Assembly (NCBI GenBank): GCA_021788095.1 | Contig: JAJYLB010000015.1 | Location: 18,828-82,827 of the forward strand | Direction: 5' to 3' | Origin: Acidobacteriota bacterium | Lineage (GTDB): Bacteria; Acidobacteriota; Terriglobia; Acidiferrales; UBA7541 | Length of the DNA: 64,000 nt | The notes under the pieces: model-generated | Database searches by the model: none | What the model was told of the DNA's origin: nothing | What the model saw: the letters and a program-made list of their open reading frames with translations, nothing else | Made by a program: the position numbers and the translations under genes | Shown: piece by piece, positions 16,658-27,505 of the stretch | Numbering within the stretch: the stretch's first letter is position 1 | Layout: each line of letters starts with the position of its first letter

Positions 16658-18175
16658 GTGAAGCGCTTCGCACTCGCGGCCGGCTCGGGCGTTCTGCTGG
16701 CGCTGGCGTTTCCCGAGCCGCACTGGTCCCTGCTTGCCTGGGTGGCGCTCGTGCCGCTCCTCGCCGTCGCGCTCGAAGTCAGGCCGACGGCCGCCTTCGG
16801 TTGGGGCTTTCTCCAGGGCGCGGTCTTCTACGGAATCACGCTCCAGTGGCTCTTCACCTTCTTCCGGGGCTACGGCGGCATGACGGTTTGGGAGTCGGCC
16901 GGCGTCCTCGGATTGATGGTTGCGGTGCTCTCGGCGTTCACGGGCGCTTACACGCTGGGAGTGCGCGCGATGCGGCGCGCGGGGTTCGGCTGGGCGCTGG
17001 CCTTGTCGCCGTTCTTGTGGACGGCGCTCGAACTGGGCCGCACGCGGATGCCGGTGATCGGCTTCCCCTGGAACCTGCTGGGTTACGCCGTTTCGGATCA
17101 TCTCGGTTTGGTGCAGATGGTTACCGTTACGGGGATCTACGGCTTGTCTTTCGTCGTGGCGGGCTACAACGCGCTGGTGCTTTGGGCTTGGCGGGAGCGG
17201 CGAGGGAGGCCGGTCTGGGCCTGGGCGGGCGCGACGGCGGCTCTGCTGCTGGCAGGATTCGTTGGCGGGCGCCTGGTGCCGAAGCCGCAGGGCCGGTACA
17301 CCGCGCACCTGATCCAACTGAATCTAGCTCCGAAGACCGAGTATTCCGCGGATTGGGACGTGCGGCACGCCGCCGAGCTGCACGCGCTCGACGCGCTGAG
17401 CATCGCCGCGGGCCAAGCGGCGCCGGGGCTGGTGATCTGGCCGGAAGCGCCCGCGCCTTTCAGCATGCAGGACCCGGCTTTCGCCGCGCGCGCCCGGAAG
17501 ATCGCTCGGGAATCCCGGAGCGATTTCCTGGCCGGCGTGGACGAGTACTCGTATCCGCCGGGCCAGGCGGCGCAAGCGTACAACAGCGCGGTGATGCTCG
17601 ATCCGGCGGGGCAGCAGACGTTCCGCTACGACAAGATTCACCTGGTGCCGTTTGGAGAGTACGTGCCGTGGCGGAAATGGCTCACCTTCGCCGGTCCTCT
17701 GATTGGCGGGATAGGCGATTTCACTCCGGGCACCCGGCGCGCGATCGGCCGGCTACCGGGCGGAACGTTTGCGGTATTCATCTGTTACGAAGCGGTCTTT
17801 CCAAACGAAGTGCGCCAGTTCGCCGAGCGCGGGGCGGATCTGCTGATCAACATCTCCGACGACGGCTGGTACGGCCGTTCGGAAGCGCTCGAGCAGCACG
17901 TGAACATGGCGCGCGTGCGCGCGGTGGAAAATCGGCGCTGGCTGCTTCGCGACACCAATACCGGCATTACGCTTGTGGTGGATCCCTACGGCCGCATCCG
18001 CGCGCGGCTCGCCGCCGGCACGCGCGCCGCGCTGACGGCCAGCTACGATTTCCGCTCCGGCCGCACTCCCTACGCCCGCTGGGGCGATTGGTTGCCGAAA
18101 CTCGCGGCGCTCGTCTCCTGCCTGGCGCTGGCTTGGAGTTTCGCCGGGCGAGGGCGGCCATCCCAGGGGAAATGA
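16658..18175 (+). CDS. lnt: Apolipoprotein N-acyltransferase
   Basis: A 505-residue integral membrane enzyme that adds the third acyl chain to the N-terminal Cys of lipoproteins, in the inner membrane facing the periplasm. Several membrane helices cover residues 1-205, then a nitrilase-like domain follows with the catalytic triad Glu263 (VIWPEAPAP), Lys326 (YDKIHLVPFGEYVP) and Cys376 (VFICYEAVFP). A final membrane helix (LAALVSCLALAWSF) closes the protein. Length equals the usual 500-520. The GTG at 16658 is chosen; an upstream TTG at 16643 is possible and neither has a good ribosome site. Confidence 0.93.
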   Translation: MKRFALAAGSGVLLALAFPEPHWSLLAWVALVPLLAVALEVRPTAAFGWGFLQGAVFYGITLQWLFTFFRGYGGMTVWESAGVLGLMVAVLSAFTGAYTLGVRAMRRAGFGWALALSPFLWTALELGRTRMPVIGFPWNLLGYAVSDHLGLVQMVTVTGIYGLSFVVAGYNALVLWAWRERRGRPVWAWAGATAALLLAGFVGGRLVPKPQGRYTAHLIQLNLAPKTEYSADWDVRHAAELHALDALSIAAGQAAPGLVIWPEAPAPFSMQDPAFAARARKIARESRSDFLAGVDEYSYPPGQAAQAYNSAVMLDPAGQQTFRYDKIHLVPFGEYVPWRKWLTFAGPLIGGIGDFTPGTRRAIGRLPGGTFAVFICYEAVFPNEVRQFAERGADLLINISDDGWYGRSEALEQHVNMARVRAVENRRWLLRDTNTGITLVVDPYGRIRARLAAGTRAALTASYDFRSGRTPYARWGDWLPKLAALVSCLALAWSFAGRGRPSQGK

Positions 18176-18269
18176 GCCGATGGCGCGAATTTCACGCGCT
18201 GCGTGCGCCGGGCTGCTGGTAGAATCAAGGGCACCTAAGGGGCCCCGTGCGGCGCAGGAGGATAAGAGG

Positions 18270-18545
18270 ATGCCAAAGTACGTGATCGAGAGGGATATTC
18301 CTGGCGCGGGCAATCTATCGGCCGAAGAGCTGGGAGCCATTTCGCGGAAATCGTGCAGCGTGGTGAGCAAATTGGGTCCGCAGATTCAGTGGGTGGAAAG
18401 CTTCGTGACGCCCGACAAAATCTATTGCATTTACATCGCGCCCAACGAGCAGTTGGTGCTCGAGCATGCGCGGCAAGGCGGGTTTCCCGCAAACCGTATC
18501 TCGGAGGTGCGGTCGGTCATCGACCCCACGACCGGGGAGGGATAG
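18270..18545 (+). CDS. DUF4242 small protein
   Basis: A 91-residue protein beginning MPKYVIERDIPGAGNLSAEE at an ATG with AGGAGGATAAGAGG upstream. The pattern VESFVTPDKIYCIYIAPNEQ and ARQGGFPANRISEVRSVIDP is that of the DUF4242 family, small ferredoxin-fold-like proteins of uncertain role, some proposed to bind nickel. An extended -10 (TGGTAGAAT) about 50 bases upstream suggests its own promoter inside the lnt-prfB interval. Confidence 0.72.
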   Translation: MPKYVIERDIPGAGNLSAEELGAISRKSCSVVSKLGPQIQWVESFVTPDKIYCIYIAPNEQLVLEHARQGGFPANRISEVRSVIDPTTGEG

Positions 18546-18555
18546 GACGTTTCCG

Positions 18556-19711
18556 ATGAGCCTGATTTGGGAAGATTTGCAGCGACGTTACGACGAATTC
18601 CGCCAGCGCGCCGAACGGGTGCGCAGCTACCTTTGACGTTGCGCAAAACCGCGATCGGCTCGCCAGCCTCGAAAGCAAGATAAGCGCGCCCGGCTTCTGG
18701 GATAATCCGGGCCAGGCGCAGCGCATCCTCCAGGAACGCAAGCAAGCGGAAGAGCGGGTCGAAGCCGCCGGCAAGCTCGGAAGCTGGCTGGGCGATCTCG
18801 AAGCTTACCTTCACCTGGCGGCCGAAACCCAAGACGCCGCGCAGCAGCAGGAACTGCTCGAGGAACTCGCCCGGGAGCTGGGCCAAGCGGAGCCATACGT
18901 CGCCGACGTCGAGACCCGCACCCTTTTGGCCGGCGAGAGCGACCGGCTGAACGCCATCGTCACCATCAAGCCCGGCGCGGGCGGCACCGAATCGCAAGAC
19001 TGGGCCGAGATGCTGCTCGGTCTGTACCTGAAATGGGCCGCGCGGCACGGATTCCGCGCGGAGATACTCGACATCACCGCGGGAGAAGAGGCGGGCGTGA
19101 AAGCGGTGACGTTCCGCGTCGAAGGCGAAAATGCCTACGGCCTGCTCGTCGGCGAGAGCGGCATCCACCGCCTGGTGCGCATCTCGCCTTTCGATCAGGC
19201 GGCACGCCGGCACACCTCTTTCGCCTCCGTCTTCGTGATTCCCGAAGTCGACGACCGGATCGAAGTGGTCATCAAACCCGAGGACTTGCGCATAGATACG
19301 TTCCGCGCCGGCGGCCATGGCGGCCAGCACGTGAACATGACCGATTCGGCCGTCCGGATCACCCACCTGCCTACCGGCCTCGTGGCTTCCTGCCAGAACG
19401 AGCGAAGCCAGCACAAGAACCGCGAGATGGCGATGAAGGTTCTGCGGTCGCGCGTCTACGATCTGGAGCTGGAGAAGCGGCGGGAGGAGGCGCGGAAGCT
19501 GGAAGAGCAGAAACCCGACATCAGCTTCGGTAACCAGATCCGCTCCTACGTCTTGCAGCCCTACCAGCTCGTCAAAGACCACCGCACGAAACTCGAGATG
19601 GGAGACGTCGAAGCGGTGCTGGACGGTAAAATCGATCCGTTCATCCACGCCTATCTCGTCAGCCGGCGCAGCACCGGCGCGCCGCCGCCGGCAAGCGAAA
19701 CGGGGCCGTAA
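18556..19711 (+). CDS. prfB: Peptide chain release factor 2, with programmed +1 frameshift
   Basis: Translation starts at ATG 18556 (MSLIWEDLQRRYDEFRQRAE) and meets an in-frame TGA at 18634-18636 in the canonical slip site CTTTGAC. A +1 shift at CTT-T continues as DVAQNRDRLASLESKISAPG and gives about 384 residues in all, the normal RF2 length. The stop-codon reading motif SPF is present (LVRISPFDQAARR), and the peptidyl-tRNA hydrolysis motif GGQ is encoded at 19319-19327 (AGGHGGQHVNMTD). RF2 reads UGA and UAA, so a shortage of RF2 increases frameshifting and its own synthesis. The internal Shine-Dalgarno-like stimulator is weaker than in E. coli (CGGGTG, farther from the slip). Confidence 0.93.
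18631..18637 (+). promoter_or_regulatory. RF2 autoregulatory frameshift site
   Basis: The heptamer CTTTGAC with TGA in the zero frame is the conserved slip site of prfB. The downstream frame re-enters at GAC 18635. It regulates RF2 by stop-codon competition. Confidence 0.9.
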
Positions 19712-19856
19712 TACCGTCCGAGGCCGCTCCTCGTGCGCGAATTCCATTGCGCGCTTCAGGTCAGCTTCGCGCTTCCGCATGTCGTTTGGGTGCCCCGCTC
19801 TTGCGCCTTCAGCGACGGCGGGCGTTTTCGGCCAGGCTGGACAGCCTGCCCGTGGG

Positions 19857-20267
19857 TTAGCCCTTCGCTTCGTTGACGATGGCCAGGACGGCCTTTTGGA
19901 CTTCCGCGGCCGCGGCTTCGATGTCCGCCGCGGGATAGAAGCGGGCGATGGCTTCGGGCAGCATGGTGCTCAGGTGGGTGACCCCGCCCTCCCGGTAGAT
20001 GGAGATGGGGCAGGGAAGCATCAGCGCCACTTTCACGTTTTTGGCGAGGACTTCGCTCGCGTACCGCGCGTTGCAGATCTCGACGATCTTGATGGGCTCG
20101 CGCGCAAAACCCTTCTCGGCGAGCATGCCGCCGACATCGTGCGTGTGCAGCACGCGAAAGCCATGGCGGGCCGTGGCTTCCTCCACGGCGGCCACGGCGT
20201 CTTCAAACGGCCTCGACGTCTCGACCGTGTAATCGAATGGCTCGACGCTCTCGGGCGTGCGAGGCAT
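19857..20267 (-). CDS. DUF302 family protein
   Basis: A 136-residue protein starting at the ATG whose complement is at 20265-20267, with GGGAG upstream. The DUF302 pattern is clear: FDYTVETSRPFEDAVAAVEE, then HGFRVLHTHDVGGMLAEKGF and IKIVEICNARYASEVLAKN, then VALMLPCPISIYREGG. These small proteins often accompany heavy-metal or sulfur functions, but the biochemical role is not settled. It is transcribed opposite to its neighbours prfB and metK. Confidence 0.8.
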   Translation of the reverse strand: MPRTPESVEPFDYTVETSRPFEDAVAAVEEATARHGFRVLHTHDVGGMLAEKGFAREPIKIVEICNARYASEVLAKNVKVALMLPCPISIYREGGVTHLSTMLPEAIARFYPAADIEAAAAEVQKAVLAIVNEAKG

Positions 20268-20412
20268 AGTTACGGCTCCCGTAAGCCAAGCATAACATTC
20301 CCGCTCCGCCCGCGCAGGCAAGGATTCCGCCAAGCCGGCATGGCCGCGAGGCCCCTTTCGCCCCGGGATTTTCGCCGTTCGCCCGCCGCGCAAGCCGTTT
20401 CGCGGCAACGCG

Positions 20413-20442
20413 TTGACACCTGCGGAAGCCGTATGCTAGTTT
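20413..20442 (+). promoter_or_regulatory. Promoter of metK
   Basis: A perfect -35 TTGACA (20413-20418) and a -10 TAGTTT (20437-20442) are separated by 18 bases. The metK start codon is 80 bases downstream. The leader contains only a short GAAGA...TCTTC hairpin and no recognisable SAM riboswitch. Confidence 0.5.
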
Positions 20443-20521
20443 CAGTGTTTAAGCTTCCCTAAAATCGGCCCGAAGAACCCTGGTCTTCGTGACTGGCTGG
20501 AATTCCTGAAGGAGGATACGC

Positions 20522-21712
20522 TTGGCTGCCGCTCCCAAGAACTATCTGTTTACTTCGGAATCGGTAACGGAAGGCCATCCCGACAAGATCGCGGACCAGG
20601 TTTCCGACGGCGTCCTCGACGCCGTAATGAAAGAGGATACCGCCGGTCGCGTGGCCTGCGAGACGCTCGTCACCACGGGCTTGGTGGTGGTGGCCGGCGA
20701 AATCACCACGAAAGCCCATATCGATTATGCCGAGATCGCCCGGGAAGTGATTCGCGACGTCGGCTACACGCGCGCGAAATACGGCTTCGACGCCGATACG
20801 TGCGCGGTGGTTTCGGCGGTGAAGCGGCAGTCGCCCGACATCGCCATGGGCGTCGATACCGGGGGCGCCGGCGATCAGGGATTGATGTTCGGCTACGCGT
20901 GCGACGAAACCGCGGAATTGATGCCCATGCCCATCCAGCTCGCGCACCGGCTGACGCGGCGCCTGGCGGAAGTCCGGCGAAGCGGCGTGGTGGATTTTCT
21001 GCGGCCCGACGGCAAATCGCAAGTCACCATCCGCTACGCCAACGGTCAGCCCGCCCGAGTCGAGTGCGTCGTCGTTTCCACCCAGCACTCCGACGCCGTC
21101 TCCAATCACGATCTGCACGACGCCGTTCTCTACGAAGTGATTCGCCCCGTGATTCCCGAAAGCATGATCGACGACCAGACCCGCGTCCTGATCAATCCTA
21201 CCGGCCGGTTCGTGATTGGCGGCCCGATGGGAGACGCCGGACTCACCGGCCGCAAGATCATCGTGGATACCTACGGCGGATACGCGCGGCACGGGGGCGG
21301 AGCCCTTTCCGGCAAGGATCCGACCAAGGTCGATCGCTCGGCTTGCTATATGGCGCGGTACGTCGCCAAGAATCTGGTGGCGGCCGGAGTGGCGCGGCGA
21401 GCCGAAGTGCAATTGGCCTATGCCATCGGCGTGGCCGAGCCGGTCTCGGTGATGGTGGACACGTTCGAGACGGGCGTGATCCCCGACCAGCAGCTTACCG
21501 ACCTCGTGCGCGCCGTTTTCCCGCTCACCCCGCGCGGGATCATTGAGGGACTCGACCTGCGGAAACCCATCTACCGCCAGACCGCTGCCTACGGCCACTT
21601 CGGCCGCAGCGAGCCGGGATTCACTTGGGAACGCGCCGACAAGGCCGACTTGGTCCGCAAGGAAGCGGGCGTCCCGGCGTCGGCTGGGGCGGGGATAGGC
21701 GCGCGAAGCTGA
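20522..21712 (+). CDS. metK: S-adenosylmethionine synthetase
   Basis: A 396-residue protein starting at TTG 20522 with GAAGGAGG eight bases upstream. It makes AdoMet from methionine and ATP in the cytoplasm. Motifs in order: [20 protein letters not shown] (the ATP/Mg site), the [15 protein letters not shown] signature near residue 115, and the second signature [20 protein letters not shown] near 260. The family usually has Phe where this protein has Leu in GGGALSG, a conservative change. It is followed by ahcY, the enzyme that removes the product of AdoMet use. Confidence 0.95.
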   Translation: MAAAPKNYLFTSESVTEGHPDKIADQVSDGVLDAVMKEDTAGRVACETLVTTGLVVVAGEITTKAHIDYAEIAREVIRDVGYTRAKYGFDADTCAVVSAVKRQSPDIAMGVDTGGAGDQGLMFGYACDETAELMPMPIQLAHRLTRRLAEVRRSGVVDFLRPDGKSQVTIRYANGQPARVECVVVSTQHSDAVSNHDLHDAVLYEVIRPVIPESMIDDQTRVLINPTGRFVIGGPMGDAGLTGRKIIVDTYGGYARHGGGALSGKDPTKVDRSACYMARYVAKNLVAAGVARRAEVQLAYAIGVAEPVSVMVDTFETGVIPDQQLTDLVRAVFPLTPRGIIEGLDLRKPIYRQTAAYGHFGRSEPGFTWERADKADLVRKEAGVPASAGAGIGARS

Positions 21713-23161
<1,449 letters not shown>

Positions 23162-23173
23162 CACGAATCCCTC

Positions 23174-24634
23174 ATGTTAGAAGACTGGGCCAATCTGGCG
23201 CTGGATACGGCGGCGGTGCGTGGAGCAACCTACGCCGATGCGCGAGCCATCGAGCTGCGCCAGAGGGAGCTTTCCACCAAGAACGGCCAGGTAGGCACGC
23301 TGGTCGAGGGGGAATCGCTCGGCCTGGGCGTGCGCGCCATCGCCGACGGCGCGTGGGGCTTCGCTTCGACCGACCGGCTGACGAAAACCGGCGTGGAACG
23401 CTGCGCCGCCGAAGCGGTGGCTATCGCGCGGGCTTCGGCGCTCGCCAAGCGGCACGACGTGGTGCTCGCCCCCGAGGAGTCCTACGTCGATACCTGGCAA
23501 TCGCCTTTCGTCAAGGATCCCTTCCGCATTCCGGTGGACCGCCAAATCGCCCTCCTTCTCGAAGCCGATGCCGCGATGCGGGAAGTCGCCGGAGTGACGC
23601 TGGCGGAAGCGGGGATGACGTTCCGGCGGCTCGAGCAGTGGTTCGCTTCGACGGCGGGCTCACGCATTCACCAGGTGAAGATGCAGTCGGGAGCCGGGAT
23701 CGTGGCGTCGTCGTTCGCCGAAGACGAGCTGCAGAAGCGGTCCTATCCCTCGAGCTTCGGCGGCCAACACGCCCTGCGCGGCTACGAACTGGTTGAGGAT
23801 CTCGACCTGGGCGGGAACGCGCGCCGGGTGGCGGAAGAGGCGGTGGCCTTGCACAAGGCGGCGCAGTGTCCCGAAGGCGTGCGCACGGTGCTGCTCGACG
23901 GCTCGCAAGTCGGCTTGCAAATCCACGAGTCGATCGGCCATCCGATCGAGCTGGACCGCGTGTTGGGGATGGAAGCGAACTTCGCGGGGACCAGTTTCCT
24001 CACCCTCGATAAGCTCCACTCGCTCCGCTACGCCTCCGAGCACGTTACCGTGGTGGCCGACGCGCGGCTCGAGCACGGCCCCGGCCTCGGCACGTTCGGT
24101 TACGATGACGAGGGCGTGCCCGCCCAGCGGACCTACATCGTGAAGGATGGCGAGTTCGCGGGCTACCTCACTTCCCGGGAAACGGCGGCGGCGGTGGGCG
24201 AAAAGCGCTCGAACGGCACGATGCGCGCCGAATCGTGGAACCGCCTGCCCCTTATCCGCATGACCAATATCAGCATCCTGCCTGGCCCCTGGAAGCTGGA
24301 CGACTTGATTGCTGACACCGAGGACGGCCTCTACATGGAAACCAACCGGTCGTGGTCGATCGACGACCGCCGTTACCACTTCCAGTTCGGCACCGAAATC
24401 GGCTGGGAAATCAAGGGCGGTAAGAAAACCCGGATGATCAAGAACCCCAGCTATAGCGGCATTACCACCGAGTTTTGGAATAGTTGTGACGCCGTATGCT
24501 CGCGCGACTTCTGGACGCTTTGGGGCACGCCAAACTGCGGGAAGGGGCAGCCCATGCAGACGATGGGCACCGGCCACGGCGCCTCGCCGGCGCGCTTCCG
24601 CAACGTCCGCGTGGGCGTCGCTTTTTCGCGCTAA
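23174..24634 (+). CDS. tldD: TldD metalloprotease subunit
   Basis: A 486-residue protein of the TldD family, starting MLEDWANLALDTAAVRGATY. The zinc motif His-Glu-x3-His is present as IHESIGHPIE near residue 255. TldD pairs with TldE to form a protease that degrades unfolded peptides and, in some bacteria, matures ribosomal peptides such as microcin B17. The gene begins 12 bases after ahcY and is followed by tldE. A link to the lasso cluster 14 kb away is possible in principle but not shown. Confidence 0.92.
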   Translation: MLEDWANLALDTAAVRGATYADARAIELRQRELSTKNGQVGTLVEGESLGLGVRAIADGAWGFASTDRLTKTGVERCAAEAVAIARASALAKRHDVVLAPEESYVDTWQSPFVKDPFRIPVDRQIALLLEADAAMREVAGVTLAEAGMTFRRLEQWFASTAGSRIHQVKMQSGAGIVASSFAEDELQKRSYPSSFGGQHALRGYELVEDLDLGGNARRVAEEAVALHKAAQCPEGVRTVLLDGSQVGLQIHESIGHPIELDRVLGMEANFAGTSFLTLDKLHSLRYASEHVTVVADARLEHGPGLGTFGYDDEGVPAQRTYIVKDGEFAGYLTSRETAAAVGEKRSNGTMRAESWNRLPLIRMTNISILPGPWKLDDLIADTEDGLYMETNRSWSIDDRRYHFQFGTEIGWEIKGGKKTRMIKNPSYSGITTEFWNSCDAVCSRDFWTLWGTPNCGKGQPMQTMGTGHGASPARFRNVRVGVAFSR

Positions 24635-24656
24635 AGGGAGCGGAGCCGGAAACCTC

Positions 24657-26090
24657 ATGCCCGTTCGCAAACAGACCGCGAAGAAGGCCGGCCGAAAAGC
24701 GGCCTCCCGAAACGCGCGCCAGCCGGTGCGCGCGCCGGCGATCGCGGCCGAGCATCTGGTGCCGCGGCGGGAGCTGGAGCGAATCGCCGAGCGCGTGTTC
24801 CGGGCGAGCCCGGCCGAAGAGACCGAAGTCACGATCGAAGCCACCACCGACGCGCTGACCCGCTTCGCGAACAACATGATTCACCAAAACGTCGCCGAGC
24901 GCGGGTTGTCGGTCTCCGTCCGCGCGGTGGTAGACGGGCGCACGGCCCGCGCCACGACCAACAAGACCGATGACGAGTCGCTCGCGCGCGTGGCTCGCGC
25001 GGCGGCGGATTTGGCGCGCTGGCAGCCGCCGACCCCGGATCTGCTGCCGATGCTCGGCCGGCAGAAGCTCCCGGCCGTCAAGCGCTATTTCAAGGCGACG
25101 GCCGAAGCGACGCCGGAGCTCCGCGCGCGGGCGGTGGTCGGCGTGGTCGAGCTGGCGCGGGAGCGGCGGCAAACCGCGGCGGGCATTTTCTCAACCGGGG
25201 TTTCGCAGTCGGTTCTGGCCAACTCCCGCGGCCTCTTCGCCGCCTACGAGCAGACGCGCGCGGAATTTTCCGTCACGATCCTCGAGGGAGACAGTTCGGG
25301 TTGGGCCAAGGCGAATTTCGGCGACATAGCTCTGGTCGAGCCGGGCGCGCTCGCCGATCGCTCCAGCCGGAAAGCCGCCGAGGCGCGCCAGCCGCGCGAA
25401 GCGCCTGCCGGTCATTACACCGTGATTCTCGAACCGGCGGCCGTGCTCGATCTGGTCGGCTTCCTTTTCTACGATTTTTCGGCGACCGCGGTCGAGGACA
25501 AACGCTCCTGCCTCACCGACCGTATGGGAAGGAAAATCTTCGGCGACAACATCACGGTGTGGGACGACGTCCACCACCCCCTGCAAAGCGGTCCGCCCTT
25601 CGACGGAGAGGGTGTGCCGCGGGAAAAGGTATTGCTGGTGGATCGCGGCGTGCCGAAATCGCTCGTCTACTCGCGTGGCGCGGCGAAGCGGCTCAAGTCG
25701 AAGCCCACCGGCCACGGGTTGCCGCTGCCCAACGAATGGGGGGAAGCGCCGCTGAACCTGGTTTTCGCCGGAGGCCGCACTTCCGTCGAGCAGATGATCG
25801 CGTCCACGGATCGGGGCATTCTCGTCACCCGCTTCTGGTACATTCGCGAAGTCGATCCTTACCGGAAGATCCTTACGGGAATGACGCGCGACGGCACCTT
25901 CCTCGTCGAAAACGGCAAGGTAGCGGGCGCCGTCAAGAATTTCCGGTTCAATCAGAGCATCCTCGAGATGCTGGCTTCGGTCGAGGCGCTCGGGCCGGCG
26001 GTGCGCTCGGCGGGCGAGGAGTCGTTCGAGATGGTCGTCCCCGCGATGAAGGTCCGCAACTTCCACTTCAGCGAAGTCACCAAGTTCTGA
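24657..26090 (+). CDS. tldE: TldE/PmbA metalloprotease partner
   Basis: A 477-residue protein of the TldE (PmbA) family, starting at ATG 24657 after GGGAGCGGAG. The N-terminal 30 residues are Arg/Lys/Ala-rich and unusual for the family; the conserved domain begins at HLVPRRELERIAERVFRASP. It lacks the HExxxH motif, as expected for TldE, which is the non-catalytic partner in the heterodimer. Conserved text includes EDKRSCLTDRMGRKIFGDNI and GGRTSVEQMIASTDRGILVT. The 3' end overlaps the convergent rsmI gene by 14 bases. Confidence 0.9.
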   Translation: MPVRKQTAKKAGRKAASRNARQPVRAPAIAAEHLVPRRELERIAERVFRASPAEETEVTIEATTDALTRFANNMIHQNVAERGLSVSVRAVVDGRTARATTNKTDDESLARVARAAADLARWQPPTPDLLPMLGRQKLPAVKRYFKATAEATPELRARAVVGVVELARERRQTAAGIFSTGVSQSVLANSRGLFAAYEQTRAEFSVTILEGDSSGWAKANFGDIALVEPGALADRSSRKAAEARQPREAPAGHYTVILEPAAVLDLVGFLFYDFSATAVEDKRSCLTDRMGRKIFGDNITVWDDVHHPLQSGPPFDGEGVPREKVLLVDRGVPKSLVYSRGAAKRLKSKPTGHGLPLPNEWGEAPLNLVFAGGRTSVEQMIASTDRGILVTRFWYIREVDPYRKILTGMTRDGTFLVENGKVAGAVKNFRFNQSILEMLASVEALGPAVRSAGEESFEMVVPAMKVRNFHFSEVTKF

Positions 26091-26961
26091 GGTCCAGCAG
26101 CAGCCGGTACGCTTCCCGCTTGGAGAGGCCGAGTTCGCGAGCAGCTCGCTTGAGCGCGGCCTTGCGGTCGCGGCCTTCGCGTTCGAGCTGGGCCACGCGG
26201 CTGGCGAGCGAGTCGCCCAGATTGTCAGCGGCAGGCTGCGGCGCCGCTGTGGTATTTCGCAGCGCGTCGTCGGCGGAAGCGACGACCAGCGTGATCTCGC
26301 CTCGGGGGGCGTGGCGCTCGAAGTGCGCCGCGAGTTCCGCGAGCCGCCCGCGCCGGAACTCCTCATGCAGCTTCGTCAGTTCCCGCGCCACGACTGCTTT
26401 GCGGTCGCCCAGAACCTCCCGCGCGGCTCGGAGCGAGGCCAGGAGCCTGTGCGGGGCTTCGTAAAGAATCATCGTGCGATTTTCCCCGGCCAGCTCCCGC
26501 AGCTTGCGCGCCCGCTCGCCCGCGCGCGCCGGCAGGAAGCCCACGAAGAGGAACTCACTCGCTTCGAGCCCCGAAGCCGCCAGAGCCGCGACGAGGGCCG
26601 AGGGGCCGGGAACGGGGATGACGGAAATTTCGCGTTCCACGCATAGGGAAACGAGGTGAAGGCCGGGATCGGAGATGAGCGGCATGCCGGCATCGCTCAC
26701 CAGAGCGACGCTTGCCCCGGCTTCGAGCCGGTCGAGCAGTTCTCGGGCGCGCTCGCGCTCGTTATGCTCGTGGTAGCTGACGAGCCCGCGGTCGATTCCG
26801 TGGCGGACGAGCAGCTTGCGCGTCTGCCGCGTGTCTTCGCAGGCAACGACGGCGGCTTCGCGCAGCACCCGCAGCGCGCGCAGGGAAATGTCCTCGAGAT
26901 TGCCTATGGGCGTGGCCACTAGATACAGCCGGCCGCGCGGAGATGTGGCTTCGCCGTGCAT
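26077..26961 (-). CDS. rsmI: 16S rRNA (cytidine-1402 2'-O) methyltransferase
   Basis: A 294-residue SAM-dependent methyltransferase of the tetrapyrrole-methylase fold. Signatures in order: LYLVATPIGNLEDISLRALR near the start, VVACEDTRQTRKLL, VALVSDAGMPLISDPG, and VPGPSALVAALAASG. It modifies C1402 of 16S rRNA in the ribosomal P site. ATG 26961 is chosen because the conserved start follows within ten residues. A C-terminal helical extension (VAQLEREGRDRKAALKRAAR) is common in the family. Its stop overlaps the convergent tldE end. Confidence 0.93.
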   Translation of the reverse strand: MHGEATSPRGRLYLVATPIGNLEDISLRALRVLREAAVVACEDTRQTRKLLVRHGIDRGLVSYHEHNERERARELLDRLEAGASVALVSDAGMPLISDPGLHLVSLCVEREISVIPVPGPSALVAALAASGLEASEFLFVGFLPARAGERARKLRELAGENRTMILYEAPHRLLASLRAAREVLGDRKAVVARELTKLHEEFRRGRLAELAAHFERHAPRGEITLVVASADDALRNTTAAPQPAADNLGDSLASRVAQLEREGRDRKAALKRAARELGLSKREAYRLLLDLRTW

Positions 26962-27040
26962 GGTCCGACGCGAGTCTAACACCGTTCTCCTTATCCCTCG
27001 CCGTAAGTCCACGGACCGGCCCCAGTCATCTCCTCTCCTG

Positions 27041-27066
27041 GTAGGGGCACGCTGCCGCGTGCCCCA
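27041..27066. repeat. REP-like palindrome
   Basis: GTAGGGGCACGCTGCCGCGT followed by GCCCCA forms arms GGGGCACGC/GCGTGCCCC around a short loop. It is nearly the same sequence as 40966-40993. It lies in the 229-base gap between divergent rsmI and the FmdB-like gene. Confidence 0.7.
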
Positions 27067-27190
27067 CGCTGCCGGGTTCCCCCGTCGCCCGGCGGGCTCG
27101 GGGCGCCCCTCGCAAGCGCCTGCCGTCAAACGCCTTCCCCGGCGTGGTACGATAAATGCCAGAGGGAAGCGCCGAGCAAGGAGGGCTGGT

Positions 27191-27505
27191 TTGCCGCTGT
27201 ACGAATACGAGTGCTCCGTCTGCCATCATCGCTTTGAAAAGATCGAGTCGTTCTCGGCGCCTGCCGAGCAGCAATGCCCGAAATGCGGGGAAACCGCTAA
27301 GCGCTTGCTCGCCGCGCCGGCAATCCAATTCAAAGGATCGGGGTGGTACGTCACGGACTACGCGCGCAAGAGTTCGAGCGACTCGGCCAGCACGAGCGAG
27401 CACAAGACTTCGAAGCCGGCCTCGGGCGACGGCGCCGGCGGGGATAAGAAACCCGCCGCCGAGAAGCCCGCGGCGCAAAAGAAGAGCGGAGACGGTTCCA
27501 GCTAG
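27191..27505 (+). CDS. FmdB-family zinc-ribbon protein
   Basis: A 104-residue protein from TTG 27191 with AAGGAGGG upstream. It begins MPLYEYECSVCHHRFEKIES, with CxxC, and a second pair in QQCPKCGETAKRLL, which makes a zinc ribbon at residues 8-38; IQFKGSGWYVTDYARK is the usual continuation. The C-terminal third is a low-complexity Lys/Ala/Ser/Gly tail. FmdB-like proteins are putative regulatory or chaperone-like zinc ribbons of unsettled function. The 3' end overlaps the convergent galU gene by four bases. Confidence 0.83.
   Translation: MPLYEYECSVCHHRFEKIESFSAPAEQQCPKCGETAKRLLAAPAIQFKGSGWYVTDYARKSSSDSASTSEHKTSKPASGDGAGGDKKPAAEKPAAQKKSGDGSS

Noticed and set aside
20443..20521. A SAM riboswitch in the metK leader
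   Set aside because: The leader is only about 80 bases with one small hairpin; no known SAM-binding core was found.
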